Source: CALAED01 sp035765195
GTDB taxonomy: Bacteria > Actinomycetota > Actinomycetes > Streptosporangiales > Streptosporangiaceae
Length of the DNA stretch: 64,000 nt
Direction: 5' to 3'
Assembly: GCA_035765195.1 (NCBI GenBank)
Contig: DASTYC010000046.1
Location: 62,001-126,000, forward strand
This document shows positions 9,012-17,268 of the stretch, piece by piece. The notes under the pieces were generated by a model. The model searched no databases and was not told where the DNA came from. It was given only the letters and a program-made list of their open reading frames with translations. Within the stretch, counting starts at the first letter, position 1. Each line of letters starts with the position of its first letter. The translations under genes were made by a program, and so were the position numbers.

Positions 9012-9458
9012 TCAGCTGTTGATCGCCTTGGCCCCGCTCCGCCGCACCTCGACCTTGCGCGGCCTGGCCTTTTCCAGGACCGGAATCCGCACGGCCAGCA
9101 CGCCGTTGTTGTACGCGGCCTCGATGCCCTCGGCGTCGAGGTGCTCGGACAGGTAGACCCGGCGCGTGAAGGTGCCCATCACCCGTTCGCGGACGAAGTG
9201 GCGCTCGTTGTCGCCGTGCTCTTCCTCGCGGCGGGCGGACACCGACAGCACACCGCGGTCAACGGTGACCTCGATCGAGTCCGGGTCGATGCCGGGCAGG
9301 TCGAACCTCAGGACCACGTCGTCGTCGCGACGCAACCCGTCCATCGGCATCACCGCGCCGTTCGTCGGGGCGGTCGCCTGACCCAGCGCGTTGCGGGTCA
9401 GCCGGTCGAACTGACGCTCGAACTCCTGCACGAAGGGGTCGATCGACGTCAGCAACAT
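9012..9458 (-). CDS. Hsp20/alpha-crystallin small heat shock protein
   Basis: About 149 residues. Four in-frame start codons (GTG-ATG-ATG-ATG) follow a GGAGG; I take the third ATG because of its 8-base spacing, and the start may be one to three codons earlier. The alpha-crystallin domain runs from DDDVVLRFDLPGIDPDSIEVTV to the C-terminal NNGVLAVRIPVLEKARPRKVEV, with the family's GVL and IPV-type motifs. These proteins bind unfolding proteins as oligomers and pass them to ATP-dependent chaperones. It lies between two MerR-type regulators and has a clear promoter with a dyad over the -10 element (9511-9555), so heat or stress repression by one of them is likely. Confidence 0.92.
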   Translation of the reverse strand: MLLTSIDPFVQEFERQFDRLTRNALGQATAPTNGAVMPMDGLRRDDDVVLRFDLPGIDPDSIEVTVDRGVLSVSARREEEHGDNERHFVRERVMGTFTRRVYLSEHLDAEGIEAAYNNGVLAVRIPVLEKARPRKVEVRRSGAKAINS

Positions 9459-9510
9459 CATCATCACCTCCGAAGATCCAGGAGCTGCCTCCCCCGGCTT
9501 CCCAGAGGAG

Positions 9511-9555
9511 GAAACCTCTATCCAGAGTTATAGGTTTCCTGTGACGAGAAGTCAA
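9511..9555 (-). promoter_or_regulatory. hsp20 promoter with GAAACCT/AGGTTTC operator
   Basis: On the minus strand TTGACT (9555-9550), a 17-base spacer and TATAAC (9532-9527) form a near-consensus vegetative promoter pointing at hsp20. A perfect 7-base inverted repeat, GAAACCT at 9511-9517 and AGGTTTC at 9532-9538, brackets the -10 element and the expected start site. It differs from the CTTGAGT/ACTCAAG HAIR element known for Streptomyces HspR. The promoter overlaps the last codons of the upstream MerR gene. Confidence 0.7.
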
Positions 9556-9943
9556 GGCTTTCGGTCGGGCCGGTCGTCGCGCCGGGGGGCTCGTGGCGGG
9601 AGCCGAGCTGGCCGCGCAGACGCGCGATGAGGGCGCGCGCGGCGGCGAGTTCGTCCTCGAGCGAAAGGATGCGCAACGCCGAGGTCAGAGTGTGCCCCTG
9701 GTCGAACAGTTCGCGGACGCGCTGGGCGAACAACAGCTGACGGCGGCTGTAGCGGCGGTGCCCGCCGGCCGAGCGCTGCGGCCGCACCGCGCGGGCGGCG
9801 TCGAGACTGCGCAGGAAGGCCTGCCGCACCCCGAGGGCCGCGGCGGCCTGCCCGGTGGTGTAGGCGGGGTAGTCGGGATCGTCCAGCCTGCTCGTCAGAT
9901 CACCGGCGGCGTCGGGGACGTCCGCGGCGTCGGTAGAGGACAT
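9518..9943 (-). CDS. MerR family regulator, second copy
   Basis: A 141-residue protein from the ATG preceded by GGAGGAGCTCACCC. The MerR helix-turn-helix lies at about residues 28-70 (YTTGQAAAALGVRQAFLRSLDAARAVRPQRSAGGHRRYSRRQL), followed by a helical segment (LEDELAAARALIARLRGQL). Its layout and key residues match the MerR protein at 8532-8918, so the two are paralogues flanking hsp20. Its 3' end overlaps the hsp20 promoter. It is divergent from a small gene at 10081, with a good + strand promoter between them. Confidence 0.87.
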   Translation of the reverse strand: MSSTDAADVPDAAGDLTSRLDDPDYPAYTTGQAAAALGVRQAFLRSLDAARAVRPQRSAGGHRRYSRRQLLFAQRVRELFDQGHTLTSALRILSLEDELAAARALIARLRGQLGSRHEPPGATTGPTESLDFSSQETYNSG

Positions 9944-9990
9944 GGGTGAGGAGCTCCTCCCGGTCGCCGGGCGGTTGCCTGCGAAGAGGG

Positions 9991-10027
9991 TTGACAACTT
10001 TCTGCAGTCTGGACTATAGAAAAAGTC
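9991..10027 (+). promoter_or_regulatory. promoter TTGACA-N18-TATAGA with GACT dyad
   Basis: TTGACA (9991-9996), an 18-base spacer and TATAGA (10015-10020) make a strong vegetative promoter facing the small gene at 10081. The -10 element is inside a dyad reading GACTATAGAAAAAGTC (10012-10027). Its GACTATAGAA core recurs in several other intergenic regions of this window. Confidence 0.65.
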
Positions 10028-10080
10028 TATCGGTCGTTGACCTGGCGGCGCCGGCACGGGCTTACCGGGGAGTGATCGAG

Positions 10081-10371
10081 ATGAGCAATCAGACGGCCAT
10101 GCCACAGGTGGGCGCGAGGTTCGCCGAGCTGATCTGCGCCGACCGCGACTGGCTCAACGCCGAGTTCGACGCGCTGGTCGCGGCCAACTATGGCGCGCCG
10201 CCTGGGCGGCCGTCCCCACCCGCGCCGCCCCACGTGCCGCCGTCCGGTGTTCCCGGGCGGCGCGGCCGGCGCCGCCCGGCCTCGGTCCCCGCGCCCTTCC
10301 GTGAGCGGACACCGCGCACACGTGCCGCCCTGCGACACCAGCGTGCTCCTCCGCCGCATCCCGGCACGTGA
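10081..10371 (+). CDS. small hypothetical protein
   Basis: A 96-residue protein with ribosome site GGGGAG before ATG and a strong promoter 60 bases upstream. The N-terminal half is acidic and probably helical (GARFAELICADRDWLNAEFDALVAANY), while the second half is proline- and arginine-rich and likely disordered. The first half has the more convincing coding character; the second half could be a frameshifted or poorly conserved tail. Function unknown. It is divergent from a MerR gene and followed by a strong hairpin at 10376-10409, which supports a self-contained transcript. Confidence 0.5.
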   Translation: MSNQTAMPQVGARFAELICADRDWLNAEFDALVAANYGAPPGRPSPPAPPHVPPSGVPGRRGRRRPASVPAPFRERTPRTRAALRHQRAPPPHPGT

Positions 10372-10375
10372 TCCC

Positions 10376-10409
10376 GCCCGCCTGGGGTGCCGCGGCACCC
10401 CAGGCGGGC
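10376..10409. terminator. strong hairpin, 16-bp perfect arms
   Basis: The arms GCCCGCCTGGGGTGCC and GGCACCCCAGGCGGGC are perfect complements separated by two bases. It begins four bases after the stop of the small gene. No long T-run follows, as is common for actinomycete terminators. Confidence 0.75.
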
Positions 10410-10533
10410 TTGCCTATCGGGGCGCCGGCCCAGAGATGATCGGCCACATGCGGACGAATGGCGGCGGCCGCGCATTCCCTTCGTCCCGTACTTTCGTACG
10501 AGATGAATGCCAGTAGAAGGAAGGGATTGGGCC

Positions 10534-10968
10534 ATGGCCGACCGGACGAGTTCCAGCATTGTCATCAACGCCGGCAAACATGAGGTGATGGCGGTCGTCG
10601 CCGACTTCCCCGCCTATCCAAAGTGGACATCGAGCATCAAGCGGGCAGAGATCCTCTCGACCGATGCCGGCGATCGCCCCGAACGCGTCCGGTTCAATCT
10701 CGAGGCCGGGCCCATCAAGGACATATATGTGCTCGCCTATGAGTGGGACGGCGACGACGCCGTGCGGTGGCACATGGACGAGCGCGGGACGAAGATCTCG
10801 AACATATCGGGGTCATATCGTCTCACCGACTCCGGTGGCGGCACCGAGGTGACTCATGAGCTTGCCGTCGAGGCTCCCATTTTGAAAGTGGCATTCGTCC
10901 GGCGCCAAACGGAAAAGATGATCATTGATATGGCGCTCAACGACCTCAAACGGCGGGTCGAACAATAA
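10534..10968 (+). CDS. SRPBCC family (polyketide cyclase/dehydrase-like) protein
   Basis: A 144-residue protein from the ATG preceded by AAGGAAGGG. It shows the START/Bet v1-like pattern: SIVINAGKHEVMAVVADFPAYPKW at the start (about residues 7-30), a central beta meander (VRFNLEAGPIKDIYVLAYEW) and a C-terminal long helix (RRQTEKMIIDMALNDLKRRVE). Members bind hydrophobic ligands in a deep pocket; some are aromatases or cyclases, some are carriers, and CalC-type relatives protect against enediynes. Which applies here cannot be decided. It lies alone between the hairpin at 10376 and the convergent CRTAC1-type gene. Confidence 0.82.
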   Translation: MADRTSSSIVINAGKHEVMAVVADFPAYPKWTSSIKRAEILSTDAGDRPERVRFNLEAGPIKDIYVLAYEWDGDDAVRWHMDERGTKISNISGSYRLTDSGGGTEVTHELAVEAPILKVAFVRRQTEKMIIDMALNDLKRRVEQ

Positions 10969-11040
10969 CGCGCACAGGTCATCGACCGCGGCACGCCGAG
11001 ACGGCGGCCGCGGCCGATGACCGATCGGCCCGCGCCGGTG

Positions 11041-13245
11041 CTAGTGGCTCTGGTGGTAGGCCGTTATGGCGCTGACGAAGAATCGCTGGGCCAGCGACCG
11101 GCTCAGCTTCCTTTCGGCAACGAGGTCGCCGAGGGCCCGCTGGACACAGCCGGTGTACTTCCTGATCGACTGCGAGGTGTCGTAGCTGCACGGGATCTCG
11201 GGGAAGGTGATCCGCTCCCCGGCGCGCACGCCGAAGAGCTTGTTGCGGACTCCGCCGGGCCACAGGATCTCCGCGGTCCCGACATGGCGCCGGCCCATCC
11301 CGAAGGTGCCTTCGAGAGCGTCTTGCGACGCGAAGCTGGAGCCGGCGACCACCGGACGGACCTCGGCCGGGCCGCCCTGCGGACGGAACGAGACCACGGC
11401 GCCGATGCCGTCGCGGTTGACCTGTCCGCCCGGGGTGAGTCCCTTACTGCCCAGCGTGCGAATGGACGCCGAGCGGTTGGAGTTGCCGCTGTTCAGGGCG
11501 ACCGACAGATTTCCGTCGACCGTGGTCGCGCTGGTCGGGCGCAGCGTGATGGTGGGAATCGCCGGACCGCCTCCCGTGCGCTGGTAGGTCTTGAGGAAGG
11601 AGGCGTCCCTGTCGAAAGGCGAACCAAAGTCGAAGTTCGCCTCATCGGAATAGGAGGTGAGATTCCCGGACTTGCGCGACTGCGCCACGCTCACGATGTC
11701 GTCGAAGCCGTCCTTGTTGAGGTCTCCGACGGCCACGCCGGTGACCGTCCGCTTGCGCTGGTCGAGCCCGGAGTTCGTGAACGCGCGGTCGTAATCGAAC
11801 GACGGGTAGAACCCGTTGCGCAGCCCCTGCGGACCCTTGTTCTTCAACAGAGCCCCCGGGTTGTCGCCGGTCACCCAGAACATCCCGTCGAGCGATCCGT
11901 GGTAGAAGATGTCGGTGTAACCGTCGTTGTTGTAGTCCAGCGTCGAGGTGCCCCAGCCCCACGGCGTGGCGCCCAGCCCGCCGAGTGAGGGGTCGGCGCC
12001 TTCCTGCGTCGGGTTCCGCAGGTTCGCGCTGCGCGGATCGACGAAGGTGTGGTCGCGACGCTGCAGCATCCAGCGGCTGCTCAAGTCGCCCTGCCCGAAG
12101 CCCATCTCGGGCAGCGGGAGGAACATGTAGTCGCCGGCGTTGGAGTCGAAGAAATCGATGGTTCCGTCGAAGTTGAAGTCACCGAACGACAGGCCCATCC
12201 AGCCGCCGGGAGAGTCGGTCCCCACCCGGTGCGTGGCATCGGTGAAATGGCCCTTGCCGTCGTTGTCGAACACGCGCGTAAGGCCCCGGTTGTGGCCTCC
12301 GAACTTGGCCATCGGATAGGCGGCCTGGTCGCTGGCGGTGATGATGTCCTGGTCGCCGTCCTGGTCATAGTCGACCGCGCCGATCGCCCACGTCATGTCG
12401 GCGAACGGCGGGTTCTCGCCGGGAAGCGGGTTCTTCACGTCGAGGTCGGTGAACCCGGAGCTGTCGCTGACGTCGGTGAAGCTCAGCCCGTTCACATTGC
12501 GCAGCAACTGGTTGGGGTGATTGAGGCCGTACGGTTCGGCGAAGATCGCCAGGGCCTGCTTCATGTCGAAGGAGTTGGCGATGGCGATGTCGATCAGCCC
12601 GTTGCCGTCGAAGTCGGCCATGGTGCAGCTGACATGACTGAACGTGCCGGCCCCGGTGCCGCTCGCCGTCGTGACGTCCTGGAACGTGCCGTTACCGCGG
12701 TTCTTCAACAAATGATTGGACGAGTTTCTGCCCAGGACGTAAAGGTCCTGGTCCCCGTCGTTGTCGATGTCTCCGGCGCAGGCGCCATTGGCGTCCACAC
12801 TGGTCAGCGACACGCCGGCACGCCCGGCCACATCGGCGAACCGCAGATTTCCGCGCCTGCCCAACTGGTTCTCATAAAGGCTGTTCGGCCGGCCGGGCCC
12901 GTTGGTGACAAAAATATCCAGGTTGCCGTCGCCGTTGTAGTCGAAGGTCACGACCCCGGCGATGCCGCGGTCATGGACCGGTTCTCCGACATATGCGGCG
13001 AAGGTCAATTCCGGGCGCTGCTTGTTCGCCACCCGGATCGCGCGCTCCGGCGACGGCCCGCGGCGATACTCGGCCAGGTCGGTGCCGGGCAGCGCGATCT
13101 CCCTGAACCGGACCGTCCCGTCTCGTCCGCCCGACCGTTCCGGCGAGGCCCCTGCCGGCGATATCGCCAGCGCGGCGGCCACCGTCGAGACCGCCGCCAG
13201 CCCGGCCGCCAAGCCAAACCGACGCGTTCGTCTCTTGTGCATCAT
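11041..13245 (-). CDS. secreted CRTAC1/UnbV-type FG-GAP repeat protein (E4 paralogue)
   Basis: A 734-residue protein with a Sec signal peptide (RRFGLAAGLAAVSTVAAALAI, cleavage near AGASP). Many calcium-binding FG-GAP/VCBS repeats follow, for example DYNGDGNLDIFVTN, DIDNDGDQDLYVLG, DFNFDGTIDFFDSN and DLNKDGFDDIVSV. A C-terminal ASPIC/UnbV region has GRRHVGTAEILWPGGVRNKL. This is the architecture of enediyne protein E4, and a second member lies in the enediyne cassette at 41739-43751. About 65 residues follow the UnbV domain, including two cysteines. It is 102 bases downstream of the haloperoxidase-type gene and probably cotranscribed with it. Role unknown. Confidence 0.85.
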   Translation of the reverse strand: MMHKRRTRRFGLAAGLAAVSTVAAALAISPAGASPERSGGRDGTVRFREIALPGTDLAEYRRGPSPERAIRVANKQRPELTFAAYVGEPVHDRGIAGVVTFDYNGDGNLDIFVTNGPGRPNSLYENQLGRRGNLRFADVAGRAGVSLTSVDANGACAGDIDNDGDQDLYVLGRNSSNHLLKNRGNGTFQDVTTASGTGAGTFSHVSCTMADFDGNGLIDIAIANSFDMKQALAIFAEPYGLNHPNQLLRNVNGLSFTDVSDSSGFTDLDVKNPLPGENPPFADMTWAIGAVDYDQDGDQDIITASDQAAYPMAKFGGHNRGLTRVFDNDGKGHFTDATHRVGTDSPGGWMGLSFGDFNFDGTIDFFDSNAGDYMFLPLPEMGFGQGDLSSRWMLQRRDHTFVDPRSANLRNPTQEGADPSLGGLGATPWGWGTSTLDYNNDGYTDIFYHGSLDGMFWVTGDNPGALLKNKGPQGLRNGFYPSFDYDRAFTNSGLDQRKRTVTGVAVGDLNKDGFDDIVSVAQSRKSGNLTSYSDEANFDFGSPFDRDASFLKTYQRTGGGPAIPTITLRPTSATTVDGNLSVALNSGNSNRSASIRTLGSKGLTPGGQVNRDGIGAVVSFRPQGGPAEVRPVVAGSSFASQDALEGTFGMGRRHVGTAEILWPGGVRNKLFGVRAGERITFPEIPCSYDTSQSIRKYTGCVQRALGDLVAERKLSRSLAQRFFVSAITAYHQSH

Positions 13246-13347
13246 TGCGCCTCCATTCCTGCTTCATCGAAATAGCGCTTGACAATGTCATCTATGAGAA
13301 ACGGTGCACGGCGTGGACACACTCACGCGTGACCGTGGTGGCCGTCG

Positions 13348-14841
13348 TCAGCGCAGGCCGGCGAGGCCCGCGAAATACCTGGTGGCCTTGGCCCAGGCGA
13401 CGTCGCCCGCCCGGCGCCCCACCCACTGACCATCGAGATTGGCGTCTTGGAAGTGCAATCCGCCGTACAGGCGCGATATACCGTTTTCCTCCACCGCCGA
13501 GGTGAACGTCGGCCAAGAAAGCCTGACATCGGTTCGCGGAGAAATACCGGGCTCGACCCGTGACGATCCCGCAGGCATGGTGAAGGACTCTCCGTACCGG
13601 TCGCTGCCGGTGAACAGCTTCAGCACCTGACCCCCGGCGCCGCCGAACGCGGCGTGGCCGGAGGGATATTCGGCGAAGCCCGGGGTGGCGAAGAAGGTGG
13701 GCTGGTACGGCCACCAGTCGGCGCCGTCGATCATTTCCGGACCGGTGCCGGCGTGCGAGTAGGACGGAATCCGCTTGCCCCAGTTGAGGTACCGGATCGC
13801 CGTGACCGGCCGCACGGAGTCGTACTTCAGCTTCGTTCCCCAGACAACGATGCTCGCATCGAAGATCGCGTTGGTCATCGCGAAGAACATCTTCGCGTCG
13901 TCGTCCACGCCGTTGCGGTCGCGACGCGAGACGAACTGGGCGATCCGCGACCAGGTGCCGGGCGGGCCGACGAAGCCCGGGCCTTCGTCGGCCCAGTACT
14001 CCGAGATCACCTTCTGCCGATCCGTGAGGTGGGCGGCGATCCTGACCAGATCCCGCGACTGCTTCACGTACTCGCGGGTGCCGTAACGGGCCGGCGACGG
14101 CAGCCTGAACTGGTCCCAGGAGCGCAGCGCGAACGGCTTCACATGGACCCAGTGCGGGCCGCTGAACGCCTGCGTCTGCCGCTCCCCTGCCGCGTTGGTG
14201 AAGATGAGCGGCTGCCACCGATCCGGGTCCGCCACCGAGTCCTGCGGCATGGGCGCGTCGATGTCCATCGGCGCGTTCACCGGCTGATAGCCGGTGTAGT
14301 CCGAATACGCCCCCGGCGCGAGGTCCCCCAGTTGGTTCGACCCGTCGCGGTGGCGGTAGTCGAGCACGGCCTGGCAGGCGCGGGTCCCGACGGCGCTCGC
14401 CCGCGTCCGGCCCTGGACGGGGTAGCCCAGATCGGCCATCACCGCGTCGAACCTCGGGGTCAGCTCCGGCCAGATGTCGACGGCCGCGGTGTAGGCGGCA
14501 TAGCTGATCGCCTGGTTCTTGTTGCGCTGCGTGCGCTCCCAGGGCGGTTGCCGCAGGTGGGTCCCGAAGCGGGTGCCCGCGGCGCGCCGGTCATAGGCCG
14601 CCCAGGCGTCGTAGATGCAGGTGTGCAACACCGCCATCGCGCGGGCGACCATGGGCGGGCCCAGCCGCGAGTTGATGATGGCGTCGAGCCCTGCCTGGTT
14701 CCAGACCAGCACGACGTTGTCCCCGCCGCGATCACGATGATCGTCGGTGTGTGCGAGCGCCACGGACGACGTGGTGCCGAGCGACAAGGTGGTGGCCGCG
14801 GCTAACGCGATCCACAGAGTACGAGGCTTTTTAGCTATCAT
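13348..14841 (-). CDS. vanadium-dependent haloperoxidase/PAP2-type secreted enzyme
   Basis: A 497-residue protein with an N-terminal signal peptide (LWIALAAATTLSLGTTSSVALA). The phosphate/vanadate pocket is complete by pattern: KYDSVRPVTAIR (Lys and Arg), YPSGHAAFGGA (Ser-Gly-His) and SRLYGGLHFQDANLDG (Arg and His). These are the features of vanadium haloperoxidase-like proteins of the acid phosphatase superfamily. True bromo/chloroperoxidase activity cannot be told from phosphatase activity by motif alone. Ribosome site GAAGG. A/T-rich dyad sequences at 14951-15003 lie upstream, and an E4-type gene follows, so halogenation or oxidation of a secreted product is one possibility. Confidence 0.85.
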   Translation of the reverse strand: MIAKKPRTLWIALAAATTLSLGTTSSVALAHTDDHRDRGGDNVVLVWNQAGLDAIINSRLGPPMVARAMAVLHTCIYDAWAAYDRRAAGTRFGTHLRQPPWERTQRNKNQAISYAAYTAAVDIWPELTPRFDAVMADLGYPVQGRTRASAVGTRACQAVLDYRHRDGSNQLGDLAPGAYSDYTGYQPVNAPMDIDAPMPQDSVADPDRWQPLIFTNAAGERQTQAFSGPHWVHVKPFALRSWDQFRLPSPARYGTREYVKQSRDLVRIAAHLTDRQKVISEYWADEGPGFVGPPGTWSRIAQFVSRRDRNGVDDDAKMFFAMTNAIFDASIVVWGTKLKYDSVRPVTAIRYLNWGKRIPSYSHAGTGPEMIDGADWWPYQPTFFATPGFAEYPSGHAAFGGAGGQVLKLFTGSDRYGESFTMPAGSSRVEPGISPRTDVRLSWPTFTSAVEENGISRLYGGLHFQDANLDGQWVGRRAGDVAWAKATRYFAGLAGLR

Positions 14842-14950
14842 TTTTAAAGTACCTTCAACTGGGCGACGCCCTGCCGGCGGTCGATCGGGCCGGTAGTGTG
14901 CCGCGCGTGACGAGATAGTGTCGCTGATCCCCGGAGTTCAAACGTCACTC

Positions 14951-15003
14951 ACTATATAGATATTAAGTCTTTGGGCATAGCCTTGACTATAGATAAGTAA
15001 AGT
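14951..15003. promoter_or_regulatory. A/T-rich TATAG dyads upstream of haloperoxidase gene
   Basis: Two A/T-rich elements stand out in GC-rich surroundings: ACTATATAGATATTAAGTC (14951-14969) and TTGACTATAGATAAGTAAAG (14983-15002). They sit between the haloperoxidase-type gene (start 14841) and the end of the HxlR gene. The GACTATAGA core matches elements near 10012, 25802, 52137 and 61787. A regulator site or promoter cluster is likely. Confidence 0.5.
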
Positions 15004-15139
15004 GGTAGGTCAGCATGCCCTGGGCGCGGCGGGACGCGACGGGACGGCCGCCCACGATCGCGCCGCGGAGTCGAGCGCCGCGGTGGGGGCCGGCCGAGAA
15101 GGCGGAGTCGGGTGCGGAGCCGAGTGCGGGAGCGCGGGC

Positions 15140-15796
15140 TCAGGCCATCAGGCCGAGCAGGCGCGAACAGCGGAGGATGGCGTCCTCTTCGCCCTCCATC
15201 ACCACGCGCTTGGTGAGCATCGCCTCGAGCGGGTTCAGCCGCCCGGCGCCGATCTCGACGAACGTCACGGCATCGGTGTGTACGACGAGGGCGGGCTCCT
15301 TGGGCGCCTCTCCGTAGGCGACCTTGACCTTGCCGGCCTCGACGCTGACGTTGAAGACCCCGTCGTCGAGCCGGAACTCGTACTGCTCGTCGGGTCCGGT
15401 GACCTCGCGGGCGTCGATCATCGCCTCGACGGCGAGCGCGCCCCAGCGCGGCCGCACGAACTCCTCGGCCGCGGGCGATCCGAGCATGCCAAGGCCCCAC
15501 CGCGCCAGCGCGAGCACCGCTTCGCGCAGGCCCTCGCCCTGCTCGGTGAGCTCGTAGGTGCGGGCCCGAGAGCCCTCCTGCGGTCGCTGCCGTACCACGC
15601 CCACCTCGGTGAGGAACTTCAAGCGGTCGGCGAGCAGGTTGGTGCCGATCCCCGGCAGGTTGGCGAGCATCTCGTTGTAGCGGCACGGGCCGGTGAGGAG
15701 CTCACGCACGATCAGCAAGGTCCAGCGCTCGCCGACGATGTCCAGCGCGGCGGCCAGGCCGCAGTACTGCCCGTAGTTACGACGCTGATGCTTCAC
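15140..15796 (-). CDS. HxlR family regulator with C-terminal sterol-carrier-like domain
   Basis: A 218-residue protein starting at GTG (MKHQRRNYGQYC) behind GGAGAGGGG. Residues about 10-100 form the HxlR winged helix (AALDIVGERWTLLIVRELLTGPCRYNEMLANLPGIGTNLLADRLKFL). The rest (EQYEFRLDDGVFNVSVEAGKV) looks like the SCP2-like domain found in many actinomycete HxlR proteins. The conserved N-terminal cysteine suggests redox or electrophile sensing, by analogy with other family members. A -10 like TATACT lies just upstream on the minus strand. It follows senC on the same strand after 193 bases and precedes the haloperoxidase gene, whose TATAG dyads may be its targets. Confidence 0.88.
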   Translation of the reverse strand: MKHQRRNYGQYCGLAAALDIVGERWTLLIVRELLTGPCRYNEMLANLPGIGTNLLADRLKFLTEVGVVRQRPQEGSRARTYELTEQGEGLREAVLALARWGLGMLGSPAAEEFVRPRWGALAVEAMIDAREVTGPDEQYEFRLDDGVFNVSVEAGKVKVAYGEAPKEPALVVHTDAVTFVEIGAGRLNPLEAMLTKRVVMEGEEDAILRCSRLLGLMA

Positions 15797-15989
15797 GAAA
15801 CGTGCCCCTCTCCGGAGGGTGAATGCTTGACAAGTATATTCTCCGCACCCAGGGTAGCCGAACAGAGCCGTCTGACTTCACTTCGTTGTAGCGGCTCGTG
15901 GGGCGCGGTGCCGCGCATCGCGGCGGCCGGCGGCGGGCGGCGTGGGCGTGGGCGTGGGCGTGGGGGGCAGCCGGGAAGCCCGAGCGGCG

Positions 15990-17024
15990 TCAGCGCAGGA
16001 TGATGCGGCCCGTTCCGGGTCGCGCCTCGCCGATGACCGTCGCCGGCACCCCCGCGTCGGTCAGCTCGGCCACGGCTTCGGCCGCCGGCTCGGCCGCCGC
16101 GCCGAAGACCAGCCCGCCGGAGGTCTGCGCGTCCGCGAGGATCAATGCGGTGACCTCATCGACGCCGTTCGGCTCCATCCGGGGACGCGTCCACTCCAGG
16201 TTGCGTCGCGTGCCGCCGGCGACCGCGTCGCGCTCCACCAGTTCGCGCACTCCCGGTAGCACCGGCACGCTCGGCGTGTCGATCACGACGTCCACCCCGG
16301 ACGCCAGCGCCATCTGGCCGAGATGGCCGAGCAGGCCGAAACCGGTGACGTCGGTGCACCCGGTCGCGCCCGCGCGCACCGCGGCGGCGGCCGCGCGCGC
16401 GTTGGTGCCGCTCATGGATTCGACCGCGGCGGCCATTACGTCCTCCGCCGCCAGCCCGGACTTGATCGCCGTGGCCACCACGCCGGTGCCCAGCCTCTTG
16501 GTGAGAACCAGGGCGTCGCCGGCGCGCAACGCGGAGTTGGTGAGGATGCGGTCGGGCGCCACCTCGCCGGTCACGGCGAGGCCGAACTTCGGGACCTCAT
16601 CATCGATGGTGTGCCCGCCGATCGTGACGTAACCGCACTCGGCGGCGGTCTCGGCCGCACCGGCAAGCACCTCGAGGAGCAGGTCGTTGGGCAATTCCGA
16701 ACTGTTCCACGCCACGAGATTCAGCGCGAACAGCGGACGACCGCCCATGGCGTACACGTCGGAGACCGAATTGGCCGCGGCGATCCGGCCCCAGCGACGC
16801 GGGTCGTCGACGATCGGCGTGATGAAGTCCGCGGTCGCCACCAACGCGCGGTCGTCGTCGATGCGCCACACCGCGGCGTCGTCACCGGTCTGGGTGCCGA
16901 CGAGCAGATCAGGATGGCTCGCCGGAGTCAAAGAGCGCAGAACCTGCGCCAACTCGCTCGGCGCGAGCTTGCAGGCTCAACCGGCGCCGTGGCTGAATTG
17001 GCTTAGCCGACGCTTGGGTTCCAC
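15990..17024 (-). CDS. senC: selenophosphate synthetase, itself a selenoprotein (in-frame TGA)
   Basis: SelD-family enzyme making selenophosphate from selenide and ATP. Without recoding the frame seems to begin at a TTG (16952), but upstream reading through one TGA restores the invariant N-terminus: HGAG-TGA-ACKLAP (codons at 16991-16965), equal to the HGAG-C-GCK active site of SelD where Cys or Sec is found. I therefore start at GTG 17024, nine bases after a perfect GGAGGTGA, giving 344 residues (MEPKRRLSQFSHGAG, Sec16, Cys18, Lys19). The rest shows TQTGDDAAVW, GCTDVTGFGLLGHLGQM and DAQTSGGLVF. It is divergent from senA-senB, so it probably supplies selenophosphate for selenoneine as well as for Sec. 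Confidence 0.93.
16943..16979 (-). promoter_or_regulatory. bacterial SECIS-like hairpin after the senC TGA codon
   Basis: The TGA codon (16979-16977) is followed at once by a stem-loop on the mRNA: CCUGC pairs with GCAGG (outer stem) and AGCUCGC with GCGAGUU (inner stem, one G-U pair), with a GCCGA apical loop about 14 bases after the TGA. Bacterial SECIS elements lie in this position and bind SelB. Loop identity differs from the E. coli element, as expected across phyla. Confidence 0.6.
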
Positions 17025-17268
17025 TTCCGCCCGTCACCTCCCCGGTCCTGTCCGTCGCGTAAGAAGGCCAGCCAGCCGGCGAAATCCGGAAACCTGGCGT
17101 TTAAGCGCGGAGCATCGAGAACAGGCCGACGACTTCGTCGCATACCAAATGAATCGCCGAGACGACTCTCCGTATTCTAGCAGCCGTCGCCCCTAGCCGA
17201 AATACACCCGGCGGAATATCGTACGGAATTGGACGCGAATGATTCGGCGATTCGGCAGGGGAGGCGCC

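Noticed and set aside
15990..16952. selD as a truncated pseudogene or as starting at TTG 16952
   Set aside because: The upstream in-frame sequence after recoding TGA matches the SelD active site and has a perfect ribosome site; the TTG has none and would remove the catalytic residues.
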